From Bursaphelenchus xylophilus (lineage: Eukaryota > Nematoda > Chromadorea > Rhabditida > Aphelenchoididae), in the NCBI GenBank assembly GCA_904066235.2, contig CAJFCV020000003.1, positions 5,952,001 to 6,016,000 on the forward strand: a DNA stretch of 64,000 nt, read 5' to 3'. Numbering within the stretch: position 1 is the stretch's first letter; each line of letters opens with the position of its first letter. Below, in pieces: positions 1-12,700 of this stretch. A model generated the notes under the pieces. The model had not been told where the DNA came from and did no database searches. It was given only the letters and a program-made list of their open reading frames with translations. The position numbers and the translations under genes are program-made.

Positions 1-47
1 CCGGTTTCAAAACTTGCGAACAGTTGACTGGTTTGGGGAAATCGACC

Positions 48-432
48 GCCGGAAATTTAGATTAATTTGTTCTAAGATGCATGCGGGCCTCCTAGGTCGC
101 GGTTTTCAGATACTACCGAGATTTTTAGATCGAAAGTCTGCAAAAATGCGACGTTTTTTGGCGGGCTTTTGCACTATTTATACTTTAAAAGGTAATTTTT
201 TCACAAAAAATATTTTCCATGCGAAACTAGTAAAGAAACGACCAAAAAGTGTTTTGATATCTGACCGCACTCAACGTTTCGCGTACTCTCTCGGTGAAAA
301 AGATCGTTCAATATCTCGGCAGCGCCTGCAAATCGCGAGCTAAAACTTTCAGGCTTTGATATGTGACCATGTCCAAGGTGTGCGCAAAAATTTTAAAAAA
401 TCTGAGCGTTGCGCTTCAAATACTTCCCTTAT
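48..432. repeat. Family A dispersed repeat, copy 1
   Basis: This stretch aligns by eye along most of its length with 24157-24590 and with the two halves of 13283-14873. Shared landmarks are a CCTAGGTCGCG block, a CGAAAGTCGGC-like block, a block ending AATATCTCGGC, and a terminal GCGCTCAGATTT / TACTTCCC end. No convincing coding potential is seen. It is diverged from the other copies, and its left edge is uncertain because similarity fades near the window start. Confidence 0.7.
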
Positions 433-1891
433 TAGAAGGATTTGATGGGCTTTTAAGTGTAGCGGGTAATTATTTATGCTTTTAAGTACCTCTGTTAATT
501 GAAAAAAGAACCCTGTCTAATGCCGTCAACAAAATTTTTGGCTTAAGTGATGACTTAACTTAGAAATGTTTATAAAAATTGAAGCCTAAGATTAATTATC
601 ATATGATTGTCGGGAAAGTAATGAGCACAATTTATCATCCCAAATCGCATCGCCGCCGAAAATATTAATTGTGTCGCTGCAAACTCAAATTTCTTTGTAC
701 TACAGCTACGCGATCGGCGCTGCGATATTGCGCTCATTGTTTTTCCGACAGACTGACGTAAAAATTTTTTGTTCTATTAGTATTGCGAAGAGCTGTACAT
801 CTTTTATATATACATCTGCAACTTTTTTCATTTTCGGACAGTGAGAAGTTTTTATTTGCGGACAGCGAAAAGCGCGTCCCTCATATCCAAAGTAGACTGA
901 TGCTGGCTAGTTCTCTGTCCAGAAGATATGTGGCCCGAGTTGCTGTAAATAATCTAATCCGGTCCAAACTGTCGCATTGTTTTTTTAAAAAGATCAGCTT
1001 TGGGGCGTGATCGGCATTATAACCTTCTACGAAGGTCCCCGGGTCGGAAACAAATCAGAGGGATACACTTGAAATAAATTGAAGCCTTCTCCGTAGCCAA
1101 ATTCCTTTTGCAATTTTTGAAACCCGTTCCGGACCTCTCCCAAAGGCTGTTGAATGGTATGTAGCACATTTCATTCGACCATCCATAGTTTGTGGTATTT
1201 CCTTGTAAGTCAGCTCAATTCTAAAACGCGATGTAGAAGAAATAAATATTATTAAATTTTTATTCAATCGTAACATAATTAAGAGGCCGGCTTCATTAAA
1301 AACAAAGACATTCCTGAACAGAATTGGCGGCTTGACTGAAGGTCGTAACAAAACATTCCACGATCGGAAAGGCTATCAAACAAGTTAGGTATAAAAATAA
1401 ACCCTCAGAAGACGTTAGCTACACAAAAATAGTCGGTGGGACCGTTAGTGTTAAGAAAAGTATTCAGAGACTTACTCTGCAATATATTTACAATAAATAC
1501 AAACAATAAATGTGCTGAAAAGGAAGGATACCGTGCCTCAAAACAATAAACATCTAGAAAATCGAGGGGAAACAGCCAACAAACGGGATAGGCGCTCTCT
1601 ATGTACAATTATGTTACAGTGCTTGAAGATAGAAACTATTGTAAGACCCGTAGTGCTATGAAACGTATAAACAAGGCCAACACCCATCAAAGATAACACA
1701 GATAATAACAATACGGAGGTGATGGATCAATTAAAAGGTTAGGGTAAGAAGATCAGATGCATGAGACTCCGACATCGATACACACAAACAGAGATACATT
1801 GAGCAGCAACTTAAAACTACAACAAGTTGAATAAGTGAAGAGGAAATTAGAAACTGATAAATGAAAGACAATGCAAGATGGGTGGACACGA
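433..1891. other. Intergenic stretch 3' of CBP, with one diverged MITE
   Basis: No gene is supported. Positions about 605-755 form a roughly 150-bp inverted-repeat element: the left end TGTCGGGAAAGTAATGAGC mirrors the right end GCGCTCATTGTTTTTCCGACA. The tips match the 153-bp MITE copies at 14956-15108 and 60435-60587, but the interior differs. The rest is AT-rich, and open frames near 1055-1600 on the minus strand have no recognisable protein features. The 3' UTR of the CBP gene probably lies in the right part. Confidence 0.6.
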
Positions 1892-4800
1892 TCAATTCCG
1901 TGCTGGATCCTCTAGGTCCTGGTCTGCCTTTATCTGGTTCGCCAGCGAAGGATCTATGTTAGAATTGGTTCGGTTCATGGTGTTCGGTCGTATTTTGAGG
2001 AAAGCGGCAAGGAGATGAGGGGTCTTCTTGAGATCAGCAAAGAGGGCGGTCCGCTCTTCGGAAGATTTCACCTTCTGTAGGCGATGGAAAATCTGCTGGA
2101 GTTGAGGATCCATCGGTTGTTTTGGTATTCGGGATGATCTCGAGTCTCGTTGGGTCGCACCAGGCGAATCTTAAACTTTAAACTAATTATTATCTGCGTC
2201 TCGATCACCTACCTCGAGGGGGTGGCGCTGATTGACGCATCTGGCTAGCTGGAGGAGGGCCGCCTTGTTGCTGCGGGCCAGGCCCTCCCATTCCTGGCCG
2301 TTGTTGTTGCCCGGGTCCGTTCTGCGACATCATTCCTTGATTCATCCCCATCTGCGGCTGACCATAACCTTGTCCTTGCTGATAGAAGCCTTGATGCTGA
2401 CCAGTTTGGTGGTGCATTGGCTGGGGATTCCGATTATAGGGAGGTGGATTGATCTGCCCTTGGTGGTGCATTCCTTGCCCGCCCATCATCTGCTGCTGCA
2501 TCCTTGGATTATGCATTTGTTGAGGGTTCATGTTCATTGGCTGCTGTCCCGGTTGATACTAAAAATCAAAATCACACCAAAAGATATTGCTTACTTGATT
2601 CATTCTGTTCATCATGTGCGGCTGCTGTGACATATGCATTCCGTGTCCTTGAGGGCCCGGCATATTCCCAACAGATTGCTGCGCATGGTATTGCTGCTGC
2701 GGATGTTGTTGCACATGCGAGGGGTTTAACTTGCTTGGCATTTGCCCTAAATACAAAAATATTTTTTCTTTTAAAAAAAATACCTTGATAACTGCTAGGA
2801 GGTCCGTTGATAACATTAGGATGGGACCCCGAACTCATCATAGGCTTCATGTTCTGACCATGCATTGATGTGACGGACGGAGGGTTAGACATTGGCTGCA
2901 TCTGACCTTGTTGTTGCATCGGGGTGCTGGGAGTCGATGGTTGTTGTGAGGTGGAAGGTTGTTGTTGCACCACAGAACTAGGACCAGCCCCACCGCCTCC
3001 TGCATGCGAAAGTTTTTCGATACGCCGTCGCATCATCCTGTCGGCATGTCTGTTCTGCAACCGCTTCTGCTCTGCCAACTTCTGCCTTATATTGGGACAA
3101 AACGGAACATTACATATGGCCAACGTACAATGCTTTGCATGGTAGCAGCAGAGAGCGATAAGTTGTTTACAAACTTGGCAACTGCTATTCTGTCGCCTCT
3201 TGCAGAGTTTTGTGTGTTGGACAACCTTCTTCATCTTATGACACGTTGTCCGCCGACAGTTAGAATCCCGACATTGAACTGCATGTACAAGAGACTGGAT
3301 GCACCGCTTAACGGACTCGTTATTGCGGCTATTTGAGGCATCGTTAGATTTGTTATCCACATCAATGAGACTGTTAATCTTCTCCATTTTGTGTTCATGT
3401 TGTACTTCTCCATGACATGTGTGACAGAGATCGTAGTCTTCACAGACTGTACAATGCCAGGTGGCCGTGTTCCCACTACAATTATTACAAGTGTAGGTCA
3501 TGTCCTTATTGTCTTGTGTATGTAGAGCATGACAGAAGTTAAGAGTACTGTATTTGGCACGTCTAAGCGAAGAGAACTCCCAATGTTCTTCTCTGGCACG
3601 GTTGAGGAAAATATCGCGCCCATCCATCAATTCGCTCGCTATCAATGGATCCGTGTCTGTAATTTCCTTGGAGTTGACTGTGCATTCCTGTTGTTGGGAG
3701 AACAATCTGATCGTGAAGAAAACCTCCTTGTGTTTCTCGAGGACATTGTACAGCTTATCGGTGACGTGATTTCCAGTCCCTGTCGCATTCTTCTTCTTCT
3801 GCTTACTTAATTTCTTAAGGTTGTTCTTCTTGTTTTTGTTTGTTTTGTTGTTCTTTTTCCTGACCCCATCATCGGTCGAAAATAAATCTTCGTCATCGTC
3901 GTCGTGAAGAGTCTGTTCCAGCATTTTTCGATCATTTTCTTCCTTTTCAGCGTCTCTGATACAATCCTCTATAATATTTGGCCAGAAATCTCCTTCAAAA
4001 TATGGAAGCTCTTTCGGTGTTTGGAGATTGTCATCTTTGGCCTAAACATGAAATTAAAACCACCTTTCAAAAGACATACCTGTTTAAAAATGTCCTTATA
4101 CTCATGAACCGTCTCCTCTTTTTGTCCTTTCTCCAACATTCTCTTATACCAATCTTGCAGTCTCTTTGGTTTTGGGATTTTTTGTTCTGGGGGATGACAA
4201 TGGAAAATGTAATCATCGCCTTCGGAAGGTGGACACGCCCAAATGTGAGCCATTGTATATCCTTGTAGCTTCACATATTGCATATAACCCAACAAAATCT
4301 CGTGATAAACATCAGTCCTAAGTTCGCGCGGTTGAAAGAAATGAACAGAATCGAGATATGCAATGTAAACCCTTCGTTTGTTGGGTGCAGGACAATTACT
4401 CCCGTATTCCTGGACATGAAGACCGAAGAAGCAAACCTCGTATCCATCCAAAATCTCAAAAGCAAAGATGGCTTTTGTTCGGTAAGGGAATTTCTCCGGA
4501 AAACCTTCAACGCCATACCTAAAAACGACAAACAGTGACAACAGTTGTAAAACTTACTTCTGCTTCATCATGGGTTTCACTTCAACTTCTTTATCCGCAG
4601 CTGCCAAGACACGAATAACAACTTCGTAAGGACCCTTCGTTTTCGATGGAAGACTGGATGTGATATAGGTATTCACCCGGTCTTCAATATACCTCGACAA
4701 TTTGCAATGAGGTAATTTCTTCGCCGTAAATTTGTTCTCCGGCAATGGAAGATTCTTCTCTTTTCGGCAGTGATTACAAATGAATCCTTCGTTGTATACT

Positions 4801-7755
4801 TTCTTGCTGTACACGGCACAAATCCTGTGCCATTTTCGTTTGCACAACTTGCAATGCTCGAAAGGCTCTGGATCAATTTGATCGTTTTTCAACATTTGGA
4901 ACTTTTCTTTCGGTACCATACTAAAAATTTAACATTCAGTAAAAATTCTCATAGAAGAAATGACAAATATAAATCTTACTTTGGTGGGTCCGACGGATTT
5001 TCATTGAGGTTAATTCCTTCTGGAGGTAATGCCTCAAAACACTTGGGACAATAAATGTACTTTTCGGACACAGTAACACCATATTGCGAAGAACCGGTCT
5101 CGTACATATGATACGGTTGATCTCTGGCAATTACACACATCGATTGACCGAAGCAAAACAGTGCTAACGGTGTGAAGGAAAGCTTTTGGCCGCAACAGTA
5201 CCCCATTTGTTGCATTACAGGGTCAATCATTTCAATGAAAAGTTCGCTTAACTTTGAGCAATACTTGTAGACTTTAGAATTCTTTCGGTTGTACAACCAG
5301 GCATTGGCGAACATAAGATGCATATCGTCGCAGAACTCCCACGGATTTTTATATTTTCCACTATCCAGCTTAGTCGATATTGTGTGTAGATCCATCGGCT
5401 TTTTTATAATTTCAAAGTAATCGGGGATCTTCAACATTTCGGCATCAACGGGAACTCGGAAGGGCACGGCTTCTTCACAGGCATACATTCTATCCCACAC
5501 AGGCTTGAGAAAACTCCGAAGCTCATCTGGATTGAAAGTCTTCTCTTCGACCTGAGGCTCTTCTTTCGGTTCTGACTTTGACGGAAATATTGTTTTTGAT
5601 GAACTCGGTGCTGGTTCTGTGTCCTTAGTTGACTCCTCTTTTACAGGACGACTCTGTGCGGCAGCAATTGCTGGAGCTGTGACAGCCTCCATGGGTTCTT
5701 GCTTACATTCCACTTTGGGATGTAAATTTCCGAACTGGTTCGACGACGGTTGCGTATTCACATTGGATTGAATTGAGGCTTGCGAGGTTGATGGAATCTG
5801 TTGGGAACTTTGCGGCCTTGATGGCATACTGGTAGTCTAAAAGAAGATATAAAAACGCCTCAAAAGTTCCAATTACCTGATTTGATCCGACTTGAGGGTT
5901 CAAACCTAGTCCGGCCATCAGGTTTTGACTCGAATGCTGAGCTGAGAGGATGCCCGGCCTCATGTCGATCGTTCCTCCTTGCTCATTAAGCCTTCGATTC
6001 TTTTTTTCCTGCAGCTCTTTCTGGATTTTGTATATCTTTTCTGCCAACAAATGGTAGTACTCTTCCTTATCATCAGCAGATTCGAACATTTCTTTCTCTA
6101 CCTTCCTGGCATAGGAAATGAGATCCTTAATCCTCTGATCTTGTATGGCAGCTGGATCAGGAGAGGGAAATATGGCTTTCACCAACTTTCCAACCAAGTG
6201 ATTTCTCAAGTCGAGAGTAATAGACGAATGCCATTCTTTCTCATTCTGAGGTGGATCTGGGGTCGGTAAATTTCCAATCCCATCGCCCGGGGCTCCCACT
6301 GAACTCCGACCATTGGACATTTGCGGTGCGATTTTGTTTGGTGGATTGGCTGATCGAAACGGATCGCTAAATTGAAAAATCACAAGTTCATAAAAAAAAA
6401 CGAACCCTGGGGTGGGGTTGAAATCCATGAGAAGACTATTTGCCCCCACACTCGGGTCGAATCCTTGAAGATTCATACCATTGGGCCCATTCATTGCACC
6501 ATTCCCGTTTATTCCGTTACCATTGCCTAAAATACACACATAATTTGAAGTTGTTTCTCAACTTACGACTAAAATTTTTCAGGGGTTTACACACCGGACA
6601 ATCTTCTTTTTTACAATTCTTCCAGTGAGTAATTATCTGCCTGGAAGATGCGCAGTGAGCAAATTGACATTGTCTCCCGTTATTACAATTGATCATATGA
6701 TCTAGAACACTTTTCATGGTTGAGCAATGAGGCAGATTGCATTGGGTTCGATTAGCAGGTTCTTGACGTTCCCTCTGTTGACATTTGTGAGCATGAAGTA
6801 ACAACACCAACTGCTGTTGAATAAGTTTTCGCTTTTCAGGATCTTGTTGCTGTTGTTGCGACAACGTCATTGGTGGTTGAGATCTCATATGGTTACCCAT
6901 CCCCAACATCGGAGAGTCCATCGGCATCACACCCGAGTTTGAGGGAGGCTGTTGTTGTGGTGGCACAGGGCCGGGTCCCATCTGGGGATGCATTTGAGGA
7001 GACGGGTTGTAACCCATCGGTTGTTGTTGTCCTTGCGGCCTTGACGGAATTCCTTGCTGGTTCACATACATAGGATGCTGGCCATTCCATTGAGAGCCAG
7101 GGGCTCCCGGCATCTAAAAAATGTCAGTTAGAATTTCGGAAAATAAACAGCCCGAAAATTGCATAAATTTAAGCCTTACGATCATCGGTTGCCTGGGGCG
7201 CATCTGTTGAGTTCGATAGCCAGGAGGGATGTTTGGAGGCATTGTACCGTTGGGCATATTGGGCCGTATGTGTGGATTCATTCTCGCTTGCATGGGCATC
7301 CCATTTGGTGGTGGAGACATCATACTTTGCCCAGAGGCATTCGTCGCCGGGCTTCGGATATCTCGGTTGCTATACTGCTGTGTATTTGCATACTGTGTTC
7401 GTGGACTGTTATTGGATCCATTTGGATTGCTCAGTAATAACTCCTGAAGTATGGACGGCTGCGATGGTTGTCCGGGCTGTTGTGACGACATCTGCATCAT
7501 CTGCGGGCCATTTGACGGTGTTGGTTGTCCATGATATGGGTGCATCTGGGGCTGACTTTGATTCATTGTCATCCCCACGCCTCCATTACCATTCTGCATA
7601 CCAACATGCTGCCCTTGATCGTGCGGCATGCCACCTACTTCGTTCCCATAGCCTTCCATCTCGCCATCTAAACCGAGTTATCAATTAAAACATGTTGTTA
7701 ACTTACTATTTTGATTCGATAATCGAGCCTTTTTTCGAGGCTGCTGGTCGTCCAT
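1892..7755 (-). CDS. CBP/p300 histone acetyltransferase
   Basis: Transcriptional coactivator that acetylates histones and other nuclear proteins. Twelve exons (7755-7707, 7667-7180, 7113-6567, 6526-6406, 6366-5877, 5836-4980, 4920-4558, 4518-4080, 4041-2784, 2746-2595, 2558-2213, 2169-1892) join in phase to 1,795 residues. Domains in order: TAZ1 at about 270-355 (HAHKC start, Cys/His pairs, DCPVC end), KIX at about 445-525 ([24 protein letters not shown]), bromodomain at about 670-770 (PMDL, acetyl-lysine Asn in WLYNRKNS), RING/PHD Cys-rich block, HAT core ([17 protein letters not shown]), ZZ finger at about 1300-1345 (CNNCSG, CEDYDLC), TAZ2 at about 1365-1450 ([14 protein letters not shown]), Gln/Met/Pro-rich linker, and a C-terminal helical segment like the nuclear coactivator-binding domain ([10 protein letters not shown]). 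All introns are short. Orthologous by domain order to C. elegans cbp-1. Confidence 0.97.
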
Positions 7756-8740
7756 AGTTTCTAGTTACATACGATATCTAAAAGATTTTGAGTATAAAAT
7801 TCAAATCAATACCCTTACACGTTGGCCTTAACAAAGACTCAAGAAAAAATTTATCAAACTTACATTTAAATAATACGAAATATAACACAGTCAACGTATA
7901 ATTGATCCAGATGCGGATCGGCCCAAAAATAAGGGATTTCTGAAAGATATTATTATTTATTCCATCAGACAAAAGGAACATTCAACGCCGAAGATTACGA
8001 CGGCATATATCGCATACGGTAACAACGGGCACCGTGGATAAAATATACAAATCGATCGCTTCGGCACAAACTTGGATTCACGCAAAAATCGATGGAAGAA
8101 GACAAGACTTTTCGGATAAATATCTCCAGGGGGTCAAGATTGGGTACAAAAGTACAAAAAAGTTCACACTGATCAACTACTTTAATATAAATATGCTAGT
8201 TTTTTTGTGTTCTGCAACGGCGCCGAGTGGAAAGATTGAGAGTGTGGGTGCATTCTCCTCGGTTAAAGAGAGTTCTGCAAATGGCGAGATGCAGAGAAGG
8301 AGTGCACCGGCGCCTCCATTCCACAACCAATCAGCTTGCAGTAGAGGCGGTTCTTCTACCCGACTGCGGAGCCCCGAGACAGCCATGACGCGAAATTAGT
8401 AAGGGCTGTCTCTTCAAAGGGATCGGGGTCTTGTTCAGAAAACAAAGCGAATTTAAACCATATTCAACTGAAAAGTGCCAGTTTTGCATGGAATAAACCA
8501 CTAAAGTCGAAGGTTTTAGTTTCCGAAAATCTTCGACAAAAAATAAAAATGTTTTCTGACGTTTTGGAATTTGTAAACGTAGAATCCGAATCGATAAAAC
8601 AAAATGTCCAAAAAATATACAGTAAATTCTTTGGCATTTCGTTTCAAGCATAATTCCAGTATTCGAAAACTTGCTAAAAGAGGAATCCCTGTATTCATGA
8701 AAATATTACAGTAGCAAGCTTTTACAACTTTTGTTTGAAA
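7756..8740. other. Upstream region of the CBP gene
   Basis: No gene is supported. It contains the presumed CBP promoter and 5' UTR on the minus strand. Open frames around 8034-8399 (plus) and 8177-8755 (minus) overlap each other, lack recognisable domains, and look like chance frames. No repeat copy was recognised here. Confidence 0.5.
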
Positions 8741-9755
8741 TACAGTGCTGGACAAGATTTTGTATATTTCACTTTAAAAATTGCTGTTACTTTTGTGGTC
8801 GTCAATAAAACTGTCATATTTGACACCAATATGCATTAGTATTCTGGCTAGTACTGTTCCAGAATCGGAAAAAGCCTCTATCATCTCAGCTACGGTTCAA
8901 TACTGCTTTTTATTGTCGTATACTTCATGAACCGGGAGGTCCCACAACTGTTCTATCGGATTTAAATCCCGGGAACATGCTTGCCGATGCATGATAGCAA
9001 TGCCTTGCTGTTCACGGAAAAGATTGTCCACATGCTACGATAGACGCGGGAAACGTCCTGCATGAACTCGTAGCCTGCCAATACTTCACCAAATGTTTTC
9101 ATAAGTCGTCCTGGTACTCAAGGTTATTCATTTGAGTTGATATGGCCGCCAACGGAAGCACTCCGGATTATTCGAAGGCGCTCCGCATCATCAACGAGCC
9201 CCCTCCAAAATTACGGCGTGAGAAGTAACGCGGTTCTTTTCTAATATCACGCCAGTCCCATCAGGGCCCTCCAGGCTGAATTTTTTTCGCTGTACCATAC
9301 AATTTCCAAGGAATATGGTACTGTAACGATGCGAAGCTGACCGTTCAACAATTAACCTCATGTCAATGGAAAACTTTATCTGCGCGTTGATGTGAGCCGG
9401 GAGAAACTTGGGGTACATCCATTCACATGACGCCTAGTGATGACGTCACCGTGTTTTAGAACTCTTAATATTGTGCGCCTGCTACAAATGAGGTCTAATT
9501 CTTGCTTTAATTGAGCCCCAGAGATGGTGGAGTTGGAAACTCGGCGGATTATTACTCTTTCCTCCTTTGGAGTGGTGCACTTTTTTCTGCCGTAGCTTTT
9601 TAATTTTGGATGGTGGTACCTTCTCAAAAAATTAATGGCACAGGATTTATGGGTACAATAATGCATATTGGTACCAAATATAACACATGTATATTGACAA
9701 CCACAAAAGTTACAAAGTTTTTTAAAGTGAATTTATAATTTTGTCGAGCATTGTA
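8741..9755 (-). mobile_element. Dead Tc1/mariner-type transposon, copy 1
   Basis: The ends are inverted repeats of about 90 bp beginning CAGTGCTGGACAAGA on the left and reading CAATGCTCGACAAAATT on the opposite strand at the right, bounded by TA at both sides as expected of Tc1/mariner target duplication. Minus-strand frames inside carry broken Tc1-type transposase pieces: an N-terminal helix-turn-helix stretch (KEERVIIRRVSN, STISGAQLKQEL, RRHV) near 9420-9660 and a later FSLEGPDG motif near 9270. Stops and frameshifts separate the pieces, so it is non-autonomous now. It sits just 3' of the BPI-family gene. A second, more decayed copy lies at about 51360-52895. Confidence 0.85.
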
Positions 9756-9761
9756 CATACA

Positions 9762-12700
9762 TCATTGTTCGAGGAAATTAAGATCGGCATAAATTCCAAT
9801 AGTATTTTTGCTGAGCTCGATTCTGCTGTTGTTCTTTAGTGTCATGTTCTCAACCATCGGAATAGGAAGTCCAATACGAAGAAGGGAGTCCGCGCTTACC
9901 TTAAACATGGGGGTCAAGAAGAGCTCCAAAGTCTGAAGGAAAGTGTCGCTGATGTTCCCAACTCGAGAGAAGTCTTCAACGAATTTCAGTTTGGTGCCAT
10001 TTACTTCTCCGCATATTCTGTTGTTATAAAGTGCAGGAATTACACTAAGAATAGATTCCATTTCTGCAATGGTGTGAATAACATGCGATGTTTAGTTGTG
10101 TGCTTACCCAGTCTAGCTAGAACATCACGAACATCGGGTTTTCCTTTTTCAGGTTGTATCTTCATGTCGATGTAAAAAGTAGAGTTAACGGTTGCCATGT
10201 CGTCGATGGAGAGGATCGGACGTTCGGCTGTGTAGAACTCAAGTTCAATGTGACGACGAGGGTATCTCTCCTCCAGCGTGGGCAAAAGCTTGCCAACACA
10301 GACTTTATACCATTTGCAACTGAAATAATTCAATTATTAAAATATACATCTATGATGTTGGCTTCGCGGAACCAACTAAATAAATCACCTTGTCTGGAAA
10401 AATGTGCTTAATTTTGAATAAAGGTCCTTGGTTAGAGTGAAGTGCAGCATCTGATTGTAATGAGCGCTGAGGAGAAGACAGTTTCCGACTTGACTTGAAA
10501 ACCAGATATTGGCCATGTAACTGTCGTCTACTTGCCCTAGAAGTACCGGCTCTTCGGGTAAACGGCACGTTAGATTCAATAACATTACGTCAACGTTTGC
10601 CTGTCCGACAACATCATCACTAAATATTATACAGGGTGTTCCGAGAATTGTGGAAAAAACTATTCATTAATAACTTTGCGCTCAGTGGTCCAATCCGAAA
10701 ATTTTTTTTTGCATTTTACAGAAAAGCCTCGGAGTTTTTCGAATCTAAAAATTTTTTTTCTTTTATCGGCGGTAACTTCCGTAATCCGCCTTGAATTCGG
10801 CGGAGTGTTTTTTTTAGAAATGAGGTTGTAAATCGATGTATGTGGAAAAAAAATAAGCGGAAAAAGATCCAGAGGATGCAATATGACATTTATTTCAAAT
10901 TTTCGCGATTTGGCGGAGACATTTTTTTATCTCGGCGGACGATTTTTCTTCGACTTCGGAGAGTCAAAATTGGCTAAAACAAAAACGTATGGTTTCCCTG
11001 GTGGCATGGCGCTTAAATAACACTTATTACGTCCTCGGCTGACTGGCAGATGAAAAAACGGCAATTCGGCGGAGAAATCGGCGTAGAAAAAATGAACCCA
11101 TTTAAGAAATTATGATGATAAAACTAAAATTCTAGGTCTTATGCGGCCCTGATCAACTAAAAAATATGATTCTTCTTATCGGCGGATGCTCGGCGGATAA
11201 TTTTCATAATTACATAAATGGGTTAATTTTTTTCTCCGCCGATTTCTCCGCCAAATTGCCGTTTCTTCATCTGCTATTCCGCCGAGGACGTAATAAATCT
11301 TATTTAAGCGCCATGCCACCAGGGAAACCATACGTTTTTGTTTTAGCCAATTTTGACTCTCCGAAAAATCGTCCGCCGAGGTTAAAAAATGTCTCCGCCA
11401 AATCATGAAAATTTGAAATAAATGTCATATTGCATCCTCTGGATCTTTTTCCGCTCATTTTCTTTCCACATACATCGATTTACAGCCTCATTTCTGGAAA
11501 AAAACACTCCGCCGAATTCAAGGCGGATTACGGAAGTCTCCGCCGATAAAAGAAAAAATTTTTTCTGATTCGAAAAACTCCAAGGCTTTTCTGTAAAATG
11601 CAAAAAAATTTTTCGGATTGGACCACCGAGCGCAAAGTTATTAGTGAATAGTTTTTTCCACAATTCTCGGAACACCCTGTATACTCCGCGTACAATGTTT
11701 TGACCCCCCTCCTAACTCGGCCCAAAGTGTACCAATTCGGACCAAATTTGGTATATAGTCTACTCACAGGCTGGTAACAAAAAATAACATAGCAGGACAT
11801 ACCTCATTGTTGAATTTCAAAATCCAGGGGCAATTTTCAAAAATCACCTTAAAAAATCGAGGAAAAAGTTTTGACCCCCCCTAAAAAAAGTTAGATATCG
11901 CCAGCGTATGCTACCCAAACCTATCGTAATCGACGTCCCATACCTGAATACAGGTTAATAAATGGTTTCCCGTTGAATGCTTCGTTGCATTTGAAGATTC
12001 AACGCGTTAACCCGTTTTTGATGTAGAACTGCCCAAAATGGTAGAAATCTTGTACTAGCGCCTTCCAAAAGTTCTAAATTATGTTTAAATCATGTAATTT
12101 TGACGTGTAATCACCTGCATTAACCTTTTTCTTTCGAAAAAAAGTCCATGATGGCCCAGCGATGTCGATTCTGCCGATATCCGGTTGTCATGCCCAGCCT
12201 TGGTGAGCCATTTGCTCTTTGACTCAAGGTCTTGAAGTGGTCGTTAGGCCCTCAATATAATTCTGAGACTCCTATTTACTCTCAGTAATGTAAATTTTTT
12301 CGATTTGACACGTTTTGTAATGGGTTTCATTCACCTTAATCTTGAGTTTGTCGTTACTGTAGATGCCCCCGAGGACGATGACATCCCCACCGCCCATTTG
12401 GCGTTCCGTACGTCTCAAATGGGTATGGAGGGTGCTGTAGCGTCTTAGATTACCTGGTCCATCAAATGAAAGCCGTTTTTGGTGGCTAAAAATCCATTTG
12501 AAAAACGCGGGTTTTTCGTTAAGGTGCAGATCGGCGAAGTTGCGCCTGAAAACCATATGAGATCGTGTCAGCCGGAGTTTATTCTTTTTCTGAGAGTAAG
12601 TATGGGTCTCAGAATTACATTGAGAATCTAACGACCATATCTAGCCCTTCGGTCAAAGAGCTAATGGGTCGCCAAAGCTCGGCATGACAAGAGGGTATCT

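Noticed and set aside
1055..1351. A 98-residue minus-strand frame tested as a transposase remnant
   Set aside because: No catalytic or helix-turn-helix motif could be recognised and no terminal repeats flank it.
2232..2630. Long open frames on the plus strand across the CBP gene
   Set aside because: They are antisense shadows of Gln/Met/Pro-rich CBP exons, whose codon bias creates open frames on the other strand.
8034..8755. Several overlapping frames upstream of CBP
   Set aside because: No domain, signal peptide or splice-compatible extension; frames on both strands compete.
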